The notes beneath the pieces were generated by a model that saw only the letters and a program-made list of their open reading frames with translations, made no database searches and was not told the DNA's origin. 64,000 nt of DNA, from NCBI RefSeq assembly GCF_011455875.1, contig NZ_CP015031.1:1903405-1967404 (forward strand). Direction: 5' to 3'. Source of the stretch: Basfia succiniciproducens. GTDB lineage: Bacteria > Pseudomonadota > Gammaproteobacteria > Enterobacterales > Pasteurellaceae. A program made the position numbers and the translations under genes. Below, in pieces: positions 41,078-50,408 of this stretch. The first letter of the stretch is position 1. The number at the start of each line of letters is the position of its first letter.

Positions 41078-42886
41078 TTAAGCTAAAGTCATTAATGTAT
41101 CGCCTACTGCAACAGCATCACCTGCTTTGACTGCGATACCTTGTACCGTACCTGCTTGAGCCGCTTTAATTTCAGTTTCCATTTTCATTGCTTCAAGAAT
41201 TAACAATACATCGCCTTCCGCCACTTTTTGACCTTCGGTAGCAACCACTTTCCAGATGTTACCCGCCATAGGCGCGGTGACCGGTGTGCCGCCTGATGCA
41301 GGTGCCGCAACCGGAGCCGCTTGCGGTGCAGGAACAGCGTTAGATGTTTGGGTCGGCGCAATATTAGTGATATCGCCGCCTTCGCTTACTTTCACCACAA
41401 AGGCTTTACCTTCAAGTTCGACGGTATAAACCGCCGCTCCGGATTGTGCTTTTGGCGCGACCGGAGCGGCAGCTTTAGCCGGAGCCTGTTCAGCGGTCGG
41501 AACCGGTTCGAATGCAGCCGGGTTGCCGCGATTTTCTAAGAATTTAAGGCCGATTTGCGGGAACAGAGCAACGATTAATACATCGTCAATTTCATTTTCA
41601 GCCAATTTAATGCCTTTTTCCGCCGCTTGTTGTTTTACTTCCGCCGCTAATTTATCCATTTCCGGTGCAATATGATTAGCCGGGCGGTCGGTAATCGGTT
41701 GATTACCTTCCAATACGCGGGCCTGTAATTCGGCATTAACCGGAGCCGGCGTGCGACCGTATTCGCCTTTGAGAATACCTGCGGTTTCTTTTGCGATAGT
41801 TTTGTAACGTTCGCCCATTAACACGTTGATAACGGATTGAGTACCCACGATTTGAGAGGTTGGCGTAACCAACGGAATATAACCGAGATCTTCACGAACA
41901 CGTGGAATTTCTTGTAATACCGCATCTAACTTGTCCGCCGCATTTTGTTGTTTTAATTGGCTTTCAAGATTAGTCAGCATACCGCCCGGTACTTGAGCGA
42001 CCAGAATACGGCTGTCGATACCGCGTAATTGACCTTCGAATTTGGCATATTTTTTACGCACGTCGCGGAAATATGCGGCAATTTTCTCAAGGCTAGGAAT
42101 ATCCAAACCTGAATCGTATTCGGTACCTTGCAATGTCGCTACTAAAGATTCGGTTGCCGGATGACCGTAAGTGCCGGACATAGAAGAAATAGAAGTATCA
42201 ATACCGTCGGCACCCGCTTCAATGGCTTTTAATAATGCCATTTCCGCCATACCTGTCGTAGAGTGGCAATGTAAGTGGAGTTCAACATCATCGCCGAATT
42301 TGCCTTTAATCGCACCGACCAATTCGCCGGCCGCCATTGGATTTAAAATACCGGACATGTCTTTAATGACTAAGCTGTCAATACCTATCTCAAGCAATTG
42401 CTCGGTGACGTTTAACCACGTATCTAAAGTATGAACGGGGCTTGTTGTATAACTTAAGGTACCTTGTGCGTGACCACCTTGTTTTTTCACTGCGGTTAAG
42501 GCTTGTTGCATATTGCGGGGGTCATTTAAGGCGTCGAATACGCGGAATACGCTCATACCGTTTGCAACGCAACGTTCTACGAATTTATCCACTACGTCAT
42601 CGGCATAATGACGATAACCTAGTAAGTTTTGACCGCGTAATAACATTTGCAGCGGAGTTTTCGGCATTGCTTTTTTCAACTCACGCAAACGTACCCAAGG
42701 ATCTTCACCTAAGAAACGGATACAGGAGTCAAAAGTTGCGCCTCCCCAGGCTTCTAAAGACCAATAACCGATTTTATCAAGCTCGGCGGCAATCGGGAGC
42801 ATATCATCAAGACGTAAGCGTGTTGCAAAAAGAGATTGGTGTGCATCACGAAGAACAACATCTGTAAATTTAATTTTTTTAGTCAT
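41078..42886 (-). CDS. oadA: Oxaloacetate decarboxylase, alpha subunit (biotin protein)
   Basis: The carboxyltransferase subunit moves the C4 carboxyl of oxaloacetate to biotin, giving pyruvate. The 602-residue protein has an N-terminal HMG-lyase-like barrel ([16 protein letters not shown]), metal-binding histidines in [14 protein letters not shown], a Pro/Ala-rich linker at about 455-535, and a C-terminal biotinyl domain. The biotin lysine is K568 in EAMKMETE, 34 residues from the end. It lies between oadG and oadB. Confidence 0.97.
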   Translation of the reverse strand: MTKKIKFTDVVLRDAHQSLFATRLRLDDMLPIAAELDKIGYWSLEAWGGATFDSCIRFLGEDPWVRLRELKKAMPKTPLQMLLRGQNLLGYRHYADDVVDKFVERCVANGMSVFRVFDALNDPRNMQQALTAVKKQGGHAQGTLSYTTSPVHTLDTWLNVTEQLLEIGIDSLVIKDMSGILNPMAAGELVGAIKGKFGDDVELHLHCHSTTGMAEMALLKAIEAGADGIDTSISSMSGTYGHPATESLVATLQGTEYDSGLDIPSLEKIAAYFRDVRKKYAKFEGQLRGIDSRILVAQVPGGMLTNLESQLKQQNAADKLDAVLQEIPRVREDLGYIPLVTPTSQIVGTQSVINVLMGERYKTIAKETAGILKGEYGRTPAPVNAELQARVLEGNQPITDRPANHIAPEMDKLAAEVKQQAAEKGIKLAENEIDDVLIVALFPQIGLKFLENRGNPAAFEPVPTAEQAPAKAAAPVAPKAQSGAAVYTVELEGKAFVVKVSEGGDITNIAPTQTSNAVPAPQAAPVAAPASGGTPVTAPMAGNIWKVVATEGQKVAEGDVLLILEAMKMETEIKAAQAGTVQGIAVKAGDAVAVGDTLMTLA

Positions 42887-42907
42887 AACAAAATCCTATA
42901 TTTCTAA

Positions 42908-43174
42908 TTAATTTAAGCCTTGAGTACGGCGATGATGTGCTATTGCCGCTACGATAACGGGACGAAGTCTCTCGATATCATCGACTACAGCGGATTGGGT
43001 TGGGGTAACGGTTTTTTTCGCTTGTGCGACCGGGATAGGTTCCGGGAAGAATGTATTGATTAGTTTTGAAACGATTCCAATTGCCCAGATAAGAATAAGT
43101 AAAAATGTAATTACAAATCCCATCCCCGAAAACATAAGGTTTAACCCTTCTTTAAAAAGCTCTGTTTCTGTCAT
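42908..43174 (-). CDS. oadG: Oxaloacetate decarboxylase, gamma subunit
   Basis: The small subunit that holds the complex together. In characterised enzymes it binds zinc and speeds carboxyl transfer. The 88-residue protein has one N-terminal membrane helix (FVITFLLILIWAIGIVS) and a proline- and charge-rich cytoplasmic tail ending AAIAHHRRTQGLN. First gene of oadGAB. Confidence 0.92.
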   Translation of the reverse strand: MTETELFKEGLNLMFSGMGFVITFLLILIWAIGIVSKLINTFFPEPIPVAQAKKTVTPTQSAVVDDIERLRPVIVAAIAHHRRTQGLN

Positions 43175-43230
43175 GTGGTACCTCTCTTAAAACAAGCTTA
43201 CATATATTACCTATTTTTAAGTAACAAAAA

Positions 43231-43246
43231 GGTGAAATAGATCACA
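43231..43246. promoter_or_regulatory. CRP site upstream of oadGAB
   Basis: GGTGA-N6-TCACA, one mismatch from the CRP consensus, 57 bases before the oadG start codon. A promoter between site and gene would put it in an activating position. The promoter itself is not clear. Confidence 0.5.
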
Positions 43247-43336
43247 GAGTGAGCGATTTAATCAAAATTTATTAATATTAAAGGTGATAAATTTTTTAAA
43301 TTGTATTATTTCATGAAATTTTGATTAATAATTATA

Positions 43337-44443
43337 CTAATTCCGTTGGTATAGCCCGTTTTGTTGGCAAATCAAATTCTGCAATTCTAATTCCAGTAAT
43401 TGTACTAGTAATTCATTGACGTTTAATCCTGTGGCATTTATTAAGTCATCAATACTTATCGGCAAAGACGAAATATGTTTATATAATTCAGGATAACTGA
43501 CCTGCACTTCGGGTGCAGCCAGTTGAGCGGTTTGTACCTGCGAGCGTACTTTTGCCGGCGGACGGTAATTTATTGAAAAGTGCGGTAGATTTTCGAGAAT
43601 ATCCGAGATTCGTTCCACAAGCATTGCCCCTTGCTTTATTAATGTGTGGCAACCTTGGCTGTATTGATTTTGAATATTGCCGGGAATGGCAAACACTTCT
43701 CGGTTCTGTTCTAAGGCGTAGCGTGCGGTAATCAATGAACCGCTGCGTTCCGTGGCTTCTACAATAAGAGTAGCAAGAGAGAGACCACTTATAATGCGGT
43801 TGCGGCGCGGGAAATTTTCCGCTATCGGCGGATGAGTCGGAAAAAACTCAGAAACGAGAGCACCGTTCGTTTCAATAATACGGCGGGCGAGTTTTTTATG
43901 TCTGGCAGGATAAATGTGCTGTAAGCCGCTGCCTAATACCGCAATAGTTTGCCCTTGTTGCTCAACTGTCGCTTGGTGGCAGAATCCGTCAATGCCTAAT
44001 GCCAGCCCGCTGGTAATAACAAACCCGGTCGCTGAAAGTTCCGAAGCAAAATATTTTGCCCAATATTCGCCGTAATCCGAGCAATTCCGGCTACCTACGA
44101 TGGCAATTTGCGGCTGTGTTAAAAGTTCCGGGTTGCCTTTAATAAATAACAGTGGTGGTGCGCTGTGGATTTGCTTTAATAATTCGGGATAATTTTCCTG
44201 CCGGTAATGCAGAATGTGTTGTTCGGGCTGTTCATTCCAGCGCAACGCCGGTTCTAAATAACGCATATTCGGGTTAAGCCAAGTTTGGATTTGTTGATCG
44301 TTCCAACCGATTTTACGCCATTCGGCGGCATCAAATTCGCGCAATTGTTCTGCAGAATATTGTGCCAATAATTGCTGAATTGTCGCAGCGCCCAATTTCG
44401 GTACTTGGTATAAACGTAATAGGGTTTGAGTAAAATTATCCAT
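43337..44443 (-). CDS. dprA: DNA processing protein DprA (Smf)
   Basis: It loads RecA on incoming single-stranded DNA during natural transformation. The 368-residue protein has the Rossmann-like core with [10 protein letters not shown] near 117, [13 protein letters not shown] near 145, and [21 protein letters not shown], plus a C-terminal winged-helix-like DML1-type domain ([25 protein letters not shown]). An internal USS is present. Its start codon directly abuts a 16-bp stem made of two uptake signals, so its leader RNA is unusual. No clear ribosome-binding site is visible. Confidence 0.95.
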   Translation of the reverse strand: MDNFTQTLLRLYQVPKLGAATIQQLLAQYSAEQLREFDAAEWRKIGWNDQQIQTWLNPNMRYLEPALRWNEQPEQHILHYRQENYPELLKQIHSAPPLLFIKGNPELLTQPQIAIVGSRNCSDYGEYWAKYFASELSATGFVITSGLALGIDGFCHQATVEQQGQTIAVLGSGLQHIYPARHKKLARRIIETNGALVSEFFPTHPPIAENFPRRNRIISGLSLATLIVEATERSGSLITARYALEQNREVFAIPGNIQNQYSQGCHTLIKQGAMLVERISDILENLPHFSINYRPPAKVRSQVQTAQLAAPEVQVSYPELYKHISSLPISIDDLINATGLNVNELLVQLLELELQNLICQQNGLYQRN

Positions 44444-44502
44444 AAAATGACCGCACTTTTTAGCCTAATTGCCTGAACGAAATTATAAAGTGCGGTCATT
44501 TT
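44444..44502 (-). terminator. Paired-USS hairpin between ilvY and dprA
   Basis: A perfect 16-bp stem (44444-44459 with 44487-44502) contains a full uptake signal in each arm. On the minus strand it follows the ilvY stop, has only TTTT after it, and runs straight into the dprA ATG. It may terminate ilvY, control dprA translation, or both. Confidence 0.7.
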
Positions 44503-44564
44503 TTACTAAGTTTTTGTTGTAAATAAAAACGAATTTTGCGATACGGCTCGAAAAATTATGAAAT

Positions 44565-45458
44565 TTATCCGGCATTTTCCGTTTGCAAACTATCCCAGAA
44601 GGCCTTTATTAAAGGTAGTTCCAGGCTTTTTTTCTGCACGCAGACACCAAGTTCAAAGGGTTCTACCGGAATATCCAGCGTTAATGAGGAAACCTGAGAA
44701 TTCATCGGGCTGTTTTTTATTACGACATCGGGCAGTAAGGCTAAACCGCAACCTAACGCCACCATAGAAACGATACCTTCATGCCCGGCTACGGTGGCAT
44801 AAATTTTCGGGTGTTTGATTTTCTGCTGGCGGAACCACTGGTCAATGCGTTGGCGCGCGGGCCCTTCCACCGGCAAGATAAACGGAATCCGTTGCCAGTC
44901 AATGGGCGAATGTTGTAATAACTGAGTTGCCGGGCAGGCGATTCGCGGCGCAATTAAGGAAAGGCTGATATCGTCAATATAATGAAATTTTATGCTGTTC
45001 GGTAAATGCAGCGGGCGCCCGGAAAGGGATAGATCAACCTGTTGGCTTTGCACTTGATGTAAAGCAAGGGCGGGATCGCCGGTCATTAATTTAATTTCCA
45101 CTTTAGGATAACGAAGGCGGAATTTTTCTAACACCTGAGGAAGGTGGCTGTACGCCGCCGTTACCGAGCAAAATACTTTTAATTCACCGTTTAATTCGTC
45201 TTCATTATGATGAATTTGTTGTTTGAAATGTTGCCATTGATTCCAGCTTTGTTGGGCAAAAATCTTAAATTTTTCACCGCACTCCGTAAGCTGAACTCTG
45301 CGGTTATCCCGTAAAAACAACGGCTCGCCCAATTCGTCTTCCATACGCTGAATCTGGCGGGAAAGCGTTGAGGTGGACATATGGTTTTGTGCGGCGCTAC
45401 GGCTGAAATTTTGCGATTCCGCCAGATGCAGAAATAATTTGAGTTCATTAAATTCCAT
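44565..45458 (-). CDS. ilvY: LysR-family regulator IlvY
   Basis: The activator of ilvC, which in E. coli responds to acetolactate or acetohydroxybutyrate. The 297-residue protein has an N-terminal winged helix-turn-helix (FSRSAAQNHMSTSTLSRQIQRMEDELG) and a periplasmic-binding-like effector domain. I chose the ATG at 45458 (MEFNELKLFLHLAES), which aligns with E. coli IlvY and has GAGG upstream. It is divergent from ilvC, the classic arrangement. Confidence 0.93.
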   Translation of the reverse strand: MEFNELKLFLHLAESQNFSRSAAQNHMSTSTLSRQIQRMEDELGEPLFLRDNRRVQLTECGEKFKIFAQQSWNQWQHFKQQIHHNEDELNGELKVFCSVTAAYSHLPQVLEKFRLRYPKVEIKLMTGDPALALHQVQSQQVDLSLSGRPLHLPNSIKFHYIDDISLSLIAPRIACPATQLLQHSPIDWQRIPFILPVEGPARQRIDQWFRQQKIKHPKIYATVAGHEGIVSMVALGCGLALLPDVVIKNSPMNSQVSSLTLDIPVEPFELGVCVQKKSLELPLIKAFWDSLQTENAG

Positions 45459-45518
45459 GGGCTTTTTCCTCATGTGCTTGATTTTTGATGAATTAACGGT
45501 TTTCCCTAGCGGTAATTT

Positions 45519-45570
45519 ATTGCGGTATATGCAATATTAGGTTTCAATAATATCAATTTACGCAACATTA
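45519..45570. promoter_or_regulatory. IlvY operator candidates in the ilvY-ilvC gap
   Basis: A LysR-type palindrome ATTGC-N7-GCAAT lies at 45519-45535. The half-site GCAATATTA (45531-45539) recurs as GCAACATTA at 45562-45570, 31 bases on, about three helical turns. The assignment to IlvY rests on position and family. Confidence 0.6.
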
Positions 45571-45578
45571 AAAAAGCG

Positions 45579-45584
45579 TATAAT
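45579..45584 (+). promoter_or_regulatory. ilvC promoter -10 element
   Basis: A consensus TATAAT 84 bases before the ilvC start. A weak -35 (TTTACG at 45557-45562, 16-base spacing) overlaps the second IlvY half-site region, consistent with an activator-dependent promoter. Confidence 0.55.
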
Positions 45585-45667
45585 CGTTTGCCATAACAAT
45601 ATAACAACGCAGTATGCAAACAAAACATAATACAATTCATTTAACAACCTGACTAAAGGATTAAAAA

Positions 45668-47149
45668 ATGTCTAACTATTTCAATACATTAAACTTACGT
45701 CAAAAATTAGATCAATTAGGTCGTTGCCGTTTTATGGAACGCAGCGAATTCGCTGACGGTTGCAATTTCTTAAAAGGCAAGAAAATCGTAATTGTCGGTT
45801 GCGGTGCGCAAGGCTTAAACCAAGGTTTAAATATGCGTGATTCAGGGCTGGATATCAGCTATGCATTACGCCCTGAAGCTATTACTGAAAAACGCGCTTC
45901 ATTCCAACGCGCAACGGAAAACGGTTTTAAAGTAGGTACTTATCAAGAATTAATTCCGACTGCGGATTTGGTGGTTAATTTAACGCCGGATAAACAACAC
46001 AGCAAAGTGGTGGCGGATGTCATGCCGTTAATGAAACAAGGCGCTTCATTCGGTTACTCGCACGGTTTTAACATTGTTGAAGTAGGCGAACAAATTCGTG
46101 AAGATATCACTGTGGTAATGGTGGCGCCGAAATGTCCGGGTACGGAAGTGCGTGAAGAATACAAACGCGGTTTCGGTGTGCCGACATTAATCGCGGTTCA
46201 CCCGGCAAACGATCCTAAAGGCGAGGGTATGGCGATTGCCAAAGCATGGGCAAGCGCTACCGGTGGCGACCGTGCCGGCGTATTGGAATCTTCGTTCGTA
46301 GCGGAAGTGAAATCCGACTTAATGGGTGAACAAACCATTCTTTGCGGTATGTTACAAGCGGGTTCAATCGTATGTTACGACAAATTGGTAGCGGACGGTA
46401 AAGATCCGGCCTACGCAGGTAAATTAATCCAATACGGTTGGGAAACTATTACCGAGGCCTTAAAACAAGGCGGTATCACTTTAATGATGGATCGCCTGTC
46501 AAACAGTGCGAAAATCCGTGCGTTTGAATTAGCGGAAGAAATCAAAGAACATTTGAACTTCTTATATTTAAAACATATGGATGACATCATCAGCGGTGAG
46601 TTCTCAGCAACTATGATGGCAGACTGGGCAAACGGCGATAAAGATTTGTTCGCATGGCGTGAAGCGACAGGTAAAACCGCTTTCGAAAACGCACCAAAAG
46701 CGGACGGCATCAAAATTTCCGAACAAGAATATTTTGATAACGGCGTCGTAATGGTAGCTATGGTTAAAGCCGGCGTTGAAATGGCGTTTGATGCGATGGT
46801 TGCAAGCGGTATTTACGAAGAATCCGCTTATTATGAGTCGTTACACGAATTACCGTTAATTGCAAACACTATCGCCCGTAAACGTTTATACGAAATGAAC
46901 GTAGTAATTTCAGATACGGCGGAATACGGTAACTACTTATTCTCTAACGTGGCGACACCTATTCTTGCTAAAGAAATCGTGTCTCAATTAAAACGCGGCG
47001 ACTTAGGCGAACCGACTCCGGCGGCTGAAATAGATAATGTTTATTTACGTGATATCAACGACGCGATCCGTAACCACCCGGTTGAATTAATCGGTCAGGA
47101 ATTACGCGGTTATATGACGGATATGAAACGTATTTCATCTCAAGGTTAA
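45668..47149 (+). CDS. ilvC: Ketol-acid reductoisomerase (NADP+)
   Basis: It converts acetolactate and acetohydroxybutyrate to dihydroxy acids in valine, leucine and isoleucine synthesis. The 493-residue, class II (long) enzyme has the nucleotide loop [17 protein letters not shown] near 44, [20 protein letters not shown] near 158, and two C-terminal knotted domains. Start supported by AAAGGA. Regulated by IlvY from the divergent gene. Confidence 0.98.
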   Translation: MSNYFNTLNLRQKLDQLGRCRFMERSEFADGCNFLKGKKIVIVGCGAQGLNQGLNMRDSGLDISYALRPEAITEKRASFQRATENGFKVGTYQELIPTADLVVNLTPDKQHSKVVADVMPLMKQGASFGYSHGFNIVEVGEQIREDITVVMVAPKCPGTEVREEYKRGFGVPTLIAVHPANDPKGEGMAIAKAWASATGGDRAGVLESSFVAEVKSDLMGEQTILCGMLQAGSIVCYDKLVADGKDPAYAGKLIQYGWETITEALKQGGITLMMDRLSNSAKIRAFELAEEIKEHLNFLYLKHMDDIISGEFSATMMADWANGDKDLFAWREATGKTAFENAPKADGIKISEQEYFDNGVVMVAMVKAGVEMAFDAMVASGIYEESAYYESLHELPLIANTIARKRLYEMNVVISDTAEYGNYLFSNVATPILAKEIVSQLKRGDLGEPTPAAEIDNVYLRDINDAIRNHPVELIGQELRGYMTDMKRISSQG

Positions 47150-47168
47150 TTAATAATTTTTAAATAAG

Positions 47169-47206
47169 AAAACACCGTTTGCAGGTTTAACCGCAAACGG
47201 TGTTTT
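47169..47206. terminator. Terminator between ilvC and sgbE
   Basis: A perfect 14-bp stem (47169-47182 with 47193-47206) between two convergent genes, with A- and T-rich flanks. Confidence 0.88.
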
Positions 47207-47224
47207 CTTATCTATGATTACGGA

Positions 47225-47917
47225 TTACTGACCGTAATAGGCATTTTTGCCGTGTTTACGCAGATAATGTTTATCCAGCAATTCTTGTTGCATAGGTTGT
47301 ACATTCGGGCGGATAAGCTTACTGAATGCGTTCATATAAGCAATTTCTTCCAATACCACCGAATTATGTACGGCATTGAAACCGTCTTTGCCCCATACGA
47401 ACGGACCATGGGAATTCACCAATACCGCCGGAATATCCGTCGGGTTAATGCCGCGTTCACGGAAAGTTTCCACAATCACTTTTCCCGTTTCCAGTTCGTA
47501 TTCGCCGGCAATTTCCTCCGCTGTCATTTTGCGGGTGCAAGGAATTGCGCCGTAGAAATAGTCGCCGTGGGTGGTACCTAAGGCAATCAGATCTTCACCC
47601 GCTTGCGCCCAGGCGGTAGCATGACGGGAATGGGTATGTACGATGCCGCCGATTTCAGGGAATTGGCGATAAAGCTCTAAATGGGTCGCCGTATCTGACG
47701 AAGGCTTTTTATCGCCCCAAACGTGATTGCCGTCCAAATCCACAATCACGATATCATCAACGGTCATCACATCGTAATCCACCCCTGAAGGTTTGATGGC
47801 GACTAAACCTTTTTCGCGGTCAATTTCGCTCACATTACCCCAGGTAAAGGTAATTAATTTGTGTTTCGGCAACTCAAGATTAGCTTGCAGTACACGTTCT
47901 CTTAACTCTTTTAACAT
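47225..47917 (-). CDS. sgbE: L-ribulose-5-phosphate 4-epimerase
   Basis: It converts L-ribulose 5-phosphate to D-xylulose 5-phosphate. The 230-residue class II aldolase-type protein has zinc-binding histidines in [12 protein letters not shown] near 95 and a third in [12 protein letters not shown] near 170, plus the GNVSEID phosphate loop at 27. It is the AraD/UlaF/SgbE family, so sequence alone does not choose the pathway. Its place at the end of the yia operon suggests SgbE. Its start overlaps the sgbU stop by seven bases. It may also serve ascorbate and arabinose routes. Confidence 0.93.
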   Translation of the reverse strand: MLKELRERVLQANLELPKHKLITFTWGNVSEIDREKGLVAIKPSGVDYDVMTVDDIVIVDLDGNHVWGDKKPSSDTATHLELYRQFPEIGGIVHTHSRHATAWAQAGEDLIALGTTHGDYFYGAIPCTRKMTAEEIAGEYELETGKVIVETFRERGINPTDIPAVLVNSHGPFVWGKDGFNAVHNSVVLEEIAYMNAFSKLIRPNVQPMQQELLDKHYLRKHGKNAYYGQ

Positions 47918-48771
47918 TGAAAACCACCTTCTTTCATTTTTTGTTCAATCCAGCGACGAGCATTGATGATTTCGGCAATCGGCTCGTCTGATTTTTCCGT
48001 CCACATTTCGATTAAAAATGCTCCGCGATAATTCAGTTTATCCAAAATGCGGAATACATTAACAAAATCCACACAACCTTCGCCGAAAGGTACGTCACGG
48101 AACTGTCCTTTACAGCTTTCCGTCACTTTGTAAGTATCTTTTAAATGGATTTTGGAAATTTTATCCATGCCGAGGGTCAGCTCTTCTTCCACATTGTCAT
48201 TCCAGGCGGACAGATTGCCCACATCCGGATAAACCGTAAACCACGGCGATTTAATGATTTCATCCCATTTTTTCCAGCGGCTGATAGAGCTCATGAATTT
48301 GGTATCCATAATTTCTACCGCCAGGGTGACTTCATTGCTGGCGGCTAATTCCGTCGCCCATTCCATACCTTCCCGGAAACGTTGTAATGTGCCTTCGTCC
48401 TGTTCTTCGTAATAGACGTCGTAACCGGCCAGTTGAATGGTTCGAATGCCTAAATCCACCGCTAATTTAATGGCTTTTTCCATAATTTCATAAGCTTTTT
48501 GGCGTGTGACTTCGTCATGGCTGCCAAAGGGGAAACGGCGATGTCCGGATAAACACATGGAAGGAATGGTAACGCCGGTTTTAATGATGGCGGACACTAA
48601 CTCGATACGCTGTTCCAGCGTCCAGTCTAAACGGGCAAGTCGCTCGTCGGTCTCATCAATTGAAATTTCGACAAAATCAAAACCGCAGGCTTTGGCGATA
48701 GATAACCGATCCTGCCAGCTGATTCCTTTCGGTAACGCTTTTTCATAAATACCTAATTTGTGTTTTCTCAT
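47911..48771 (-). CDS. sgbU: L-xylulose-5-phosphate 3-epimerase
   Basis: It converts L-xylulose 5-phosphate to L-ribulose 5-phosphate (UlaE/SgbU family). The 286-residue TIM-barrel sugar-phosphate isomerase shows [17 protein letters not shown] at the start, metal-site residues in VEIMDT near 154 and [10 protein letters not shown] near 185, and HLKDTYKVT near 220. It is the only such gene in the window, while the ula cluster lacks one. It overlaps sgbE. Confidence 0.93.
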   Translation of the reverse strand: MRKHKLGIYEKALPKGISWQDRLSIAKACGFDFVEISIDETDERLARLDWTLEQRIELVSAIIKTGVTIPSMCLSGHRRFPFGSHDEVTRQKAYEIMEKAIKLAVDLGIRTIQLAGYDVYYEEQDEGTLQRFREGMEWATELAASNEVTLAVEIMDTKFMSSISRWKKWDEIIKSPWFTVYPDVGNLSAWNDNVEEELTLGMDKISKIHLKDTYKVTESCKGQFRDVPFGEGCVDFVNVFRILDKLNYRGAFLIEMWTEKSDEPIAEIINARRWIEQKMKEGGFQC

Positions 48772-48819
48772 TAATAGACTCCTTCGGTCTTTTTAAATGA
48801 ATATTGTTTATAAATTATA

Positions 48820-50277
48820 CTAAAGCATTGCTTTTAATGCTGCGGTTAATGTCACATAACGCTGATATTTTTTTTGATAAAGGTCAAAGTTATCCGGATT
48901 AGGACGAACGACTTTAAGACCTTTGTTTAAAATTTCCGTAACCGTCAAATTGTTATTCAATGCCTGCATAGCAATTACGGCGGCGCCTAAACAGCCGGTT
49001 TCTTCAATTTCGGGAATTTCTAGAGTCATGCTGGTAAAGTCCGCTAACATTTGCATCCATATTTCTGATTTTGCCGAACCGCCGGTTACTCTCAACACAT
49101 TGGTTGCAGGGAAACGCTTGAGCATACGTTCCAAATGATACATCAAACTGAACAATACGCCTTCATAAATGGCCTGCAATAAGTGTGCCTGGCAATGATG
49201 CGATTGAATACCGTAAAAGCCCGCCTGCATGCCTAAGCCGGCATTCGAGCCGTATAAAAACGGTACGAATAATACGGAACTGGCGGCCGGCGGTAGGGCG
49301 GCAATTTCTTCGTTAATCCGTTGATAATCCAGATTCCATTGTTTGACGAACCATTCTAAATTTCCGGCGGAGGTCGGGCTGGCCTCGTGTACGATAAATT
49401 TGTTTTCTTCCGCATAACGGCCATAAACGAAAGGCAGGGATTGGTTCGGGTCGATATGATCGGTAATACCGCTGACTACACACCAGGTGCCGAAAACCGT
49501 ATTCAGTTTGGTTTCGTCTTCCAAACCGGCACAAAGTGCGGTAGAAACCACGTCAAATAAACCGCCGACCACCGGTGTTCCCACCGCTAAACCGGAAACC
49601 TTGGCGGCTTGTTCCGTGACATAGCCGGCAATCCGGTTTGATTGAATCACCGGTGGCAATTTTTCAATGATGCCTTCCAATCCCAATAAATCCGCTAAAA
49701 CCGGGTCGTATTCCCCTTTCTCCATATTGTAGAGATTGGATTCGGAAATATTGGTTTCTTCACAATGCAATTCACCGGTTAAACAAAAACGAAGATAATC
49801 GTGGGACATCAGCACCGAGCCGATGCGGGCGTAACGCTCGGGTTCGTGCTCTTTTACCCAGCGCAAAATAGAAACGGGATGCCCCGTCCACAAAGTTTGG
49901 CGGGTAAACGGATAGAGTTTTTCGGGAATGCCCTCTTTTTGCCATTGTTTCACAATGTCTAAGGAACGCTGGTCGGAAGATAAAATTGCACGGCCTAAGG
50001 GCTGTTGGTTTTGATCCAACAGAAACGCGCCTTTGCCTTGTGCCGAAATGCCGACCCCTTTGATTAAATCGGGAGAAATTTTACTCTCGGCAATAGCTTT
50101 GCGTACCACTTCGGCACATACCTGCCAAAGCTGCGGCATATCCCGTTCCGCATAACCGGCTTTATCGCTAATCACAGGCACGTTTTCGCGGGCGATACCC
50201 TGCAAATTGCCCGTTTCATCAAATAAAGCGGCTTTGACAAAGGTGCCGCCGCAATCTATACCAAGGTAGTAATTCAT
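48820..50277 (-). CDS. lyxK: L-xylulose kinase (FGGY family)
   Basis: It phosphorylates L-xylulose, or possibly 3-keto-L-gulonate, feeding the sgb enzymes. The 485-residue FGGY kinase has the N-terminal phosphate loop GIDCGGTFVKAALFD, the catalytic region GLFDVVSTALCAG near 240, and the C-terminal VTGGSAKSEIWMQMLADF near 395. E. coli LyxK and its H. influenzae counterpart sit in the same operon position. Two hairpins separate it from dctP upstream. An internal USS is present. Confidence 0.88.
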   Translation of the reverse strand: MNYYLGIDCGGTFVKAALFDETGNLQGIARENVPVISDKAGYAERDMPQLWQVCAEVVRKAIAESKISPDLIKGVGISAQGKGAFLLDQNQQPLGRAILSSDQRSLDIVKQWQKEGIPEKLYPFTRQTLWTGHPVSILRWVKEHEPERYARIGSVLMSHDYLRFCLTGELHCEETNISESNLYNMEKGEYDPVLADLLGLEGIIEKLPPVIQSNRIAGYVTEQAAKVSGLAVGTPVVGGLFDVVSTALCAGLEDETKLNTVFGTWCVVSGITDHIDPNQSLPFVYGRYAEENKFIVHEASPTSAGNLEWFVKQWNLDYQRINEEIAALPPAASSVLFVPFLYGSNAGLGMQAGFYGIQSHHCQAHLLQAIYEGVLFSLMYHLERMLKRFPATNVLRVTGGSAKSEIWMQMLADFTSMTLEIPEIEETGCLGAAVIAMQALNNNLTVTEILNKGLKVVRPNPDNFDLYQKKYQRYVTLTAALKAML

Positions 50278-50300
50278 GATCTTATCCTTCTGTCATTAGG

Positions 50301-50354
50301 GTCTGTTTATCTTTCATAAACTTCGTTGCTATAGGTTATGAAAGATAAACAGAC
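50301..50354. repeat. 19-bp perfect inverted repeat between dctP and lyxK
   Basis: GTCTGTTTATCTTTCATAA (50301-50319) is exactly mirrored at 50336-50354 around a 16-base loop. It lies 24 bases upstream of the lyxK start and next to a USS hairpin. It could be an mRNA-processing or attenuation hairpin or a tiny mobile-element remnant. Confidence 0.8.
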
Positions 50355-50356
50355 TC

Positions 50357-50400
50357 AAAAAGTGCGGTCAAAAATTCGAAATTTTTTAACCGCACTTTTT
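50357..50400 (-). terminator. Paired-USS hairpin after dctP
   Basis: AAAAAGTGCGGT (50357-50368) pairs with ACCGCACTTTTT (50389-50400), two full uptake signals in a 12-bp stem. It sits inside the operon, right after the dctP stop, so it should reduce read-through into lyxK-sgbU-sgbE. Confidence 0.75.
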
Positions 50401-50408
50401 TGGGGTTG

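Noticed and set aside
50301-50354. Inverted repeat as the end of an insertion sequence
   Set aside because: There is no transposase remnant and no target duplication visible; kept only as a repeat with open function.
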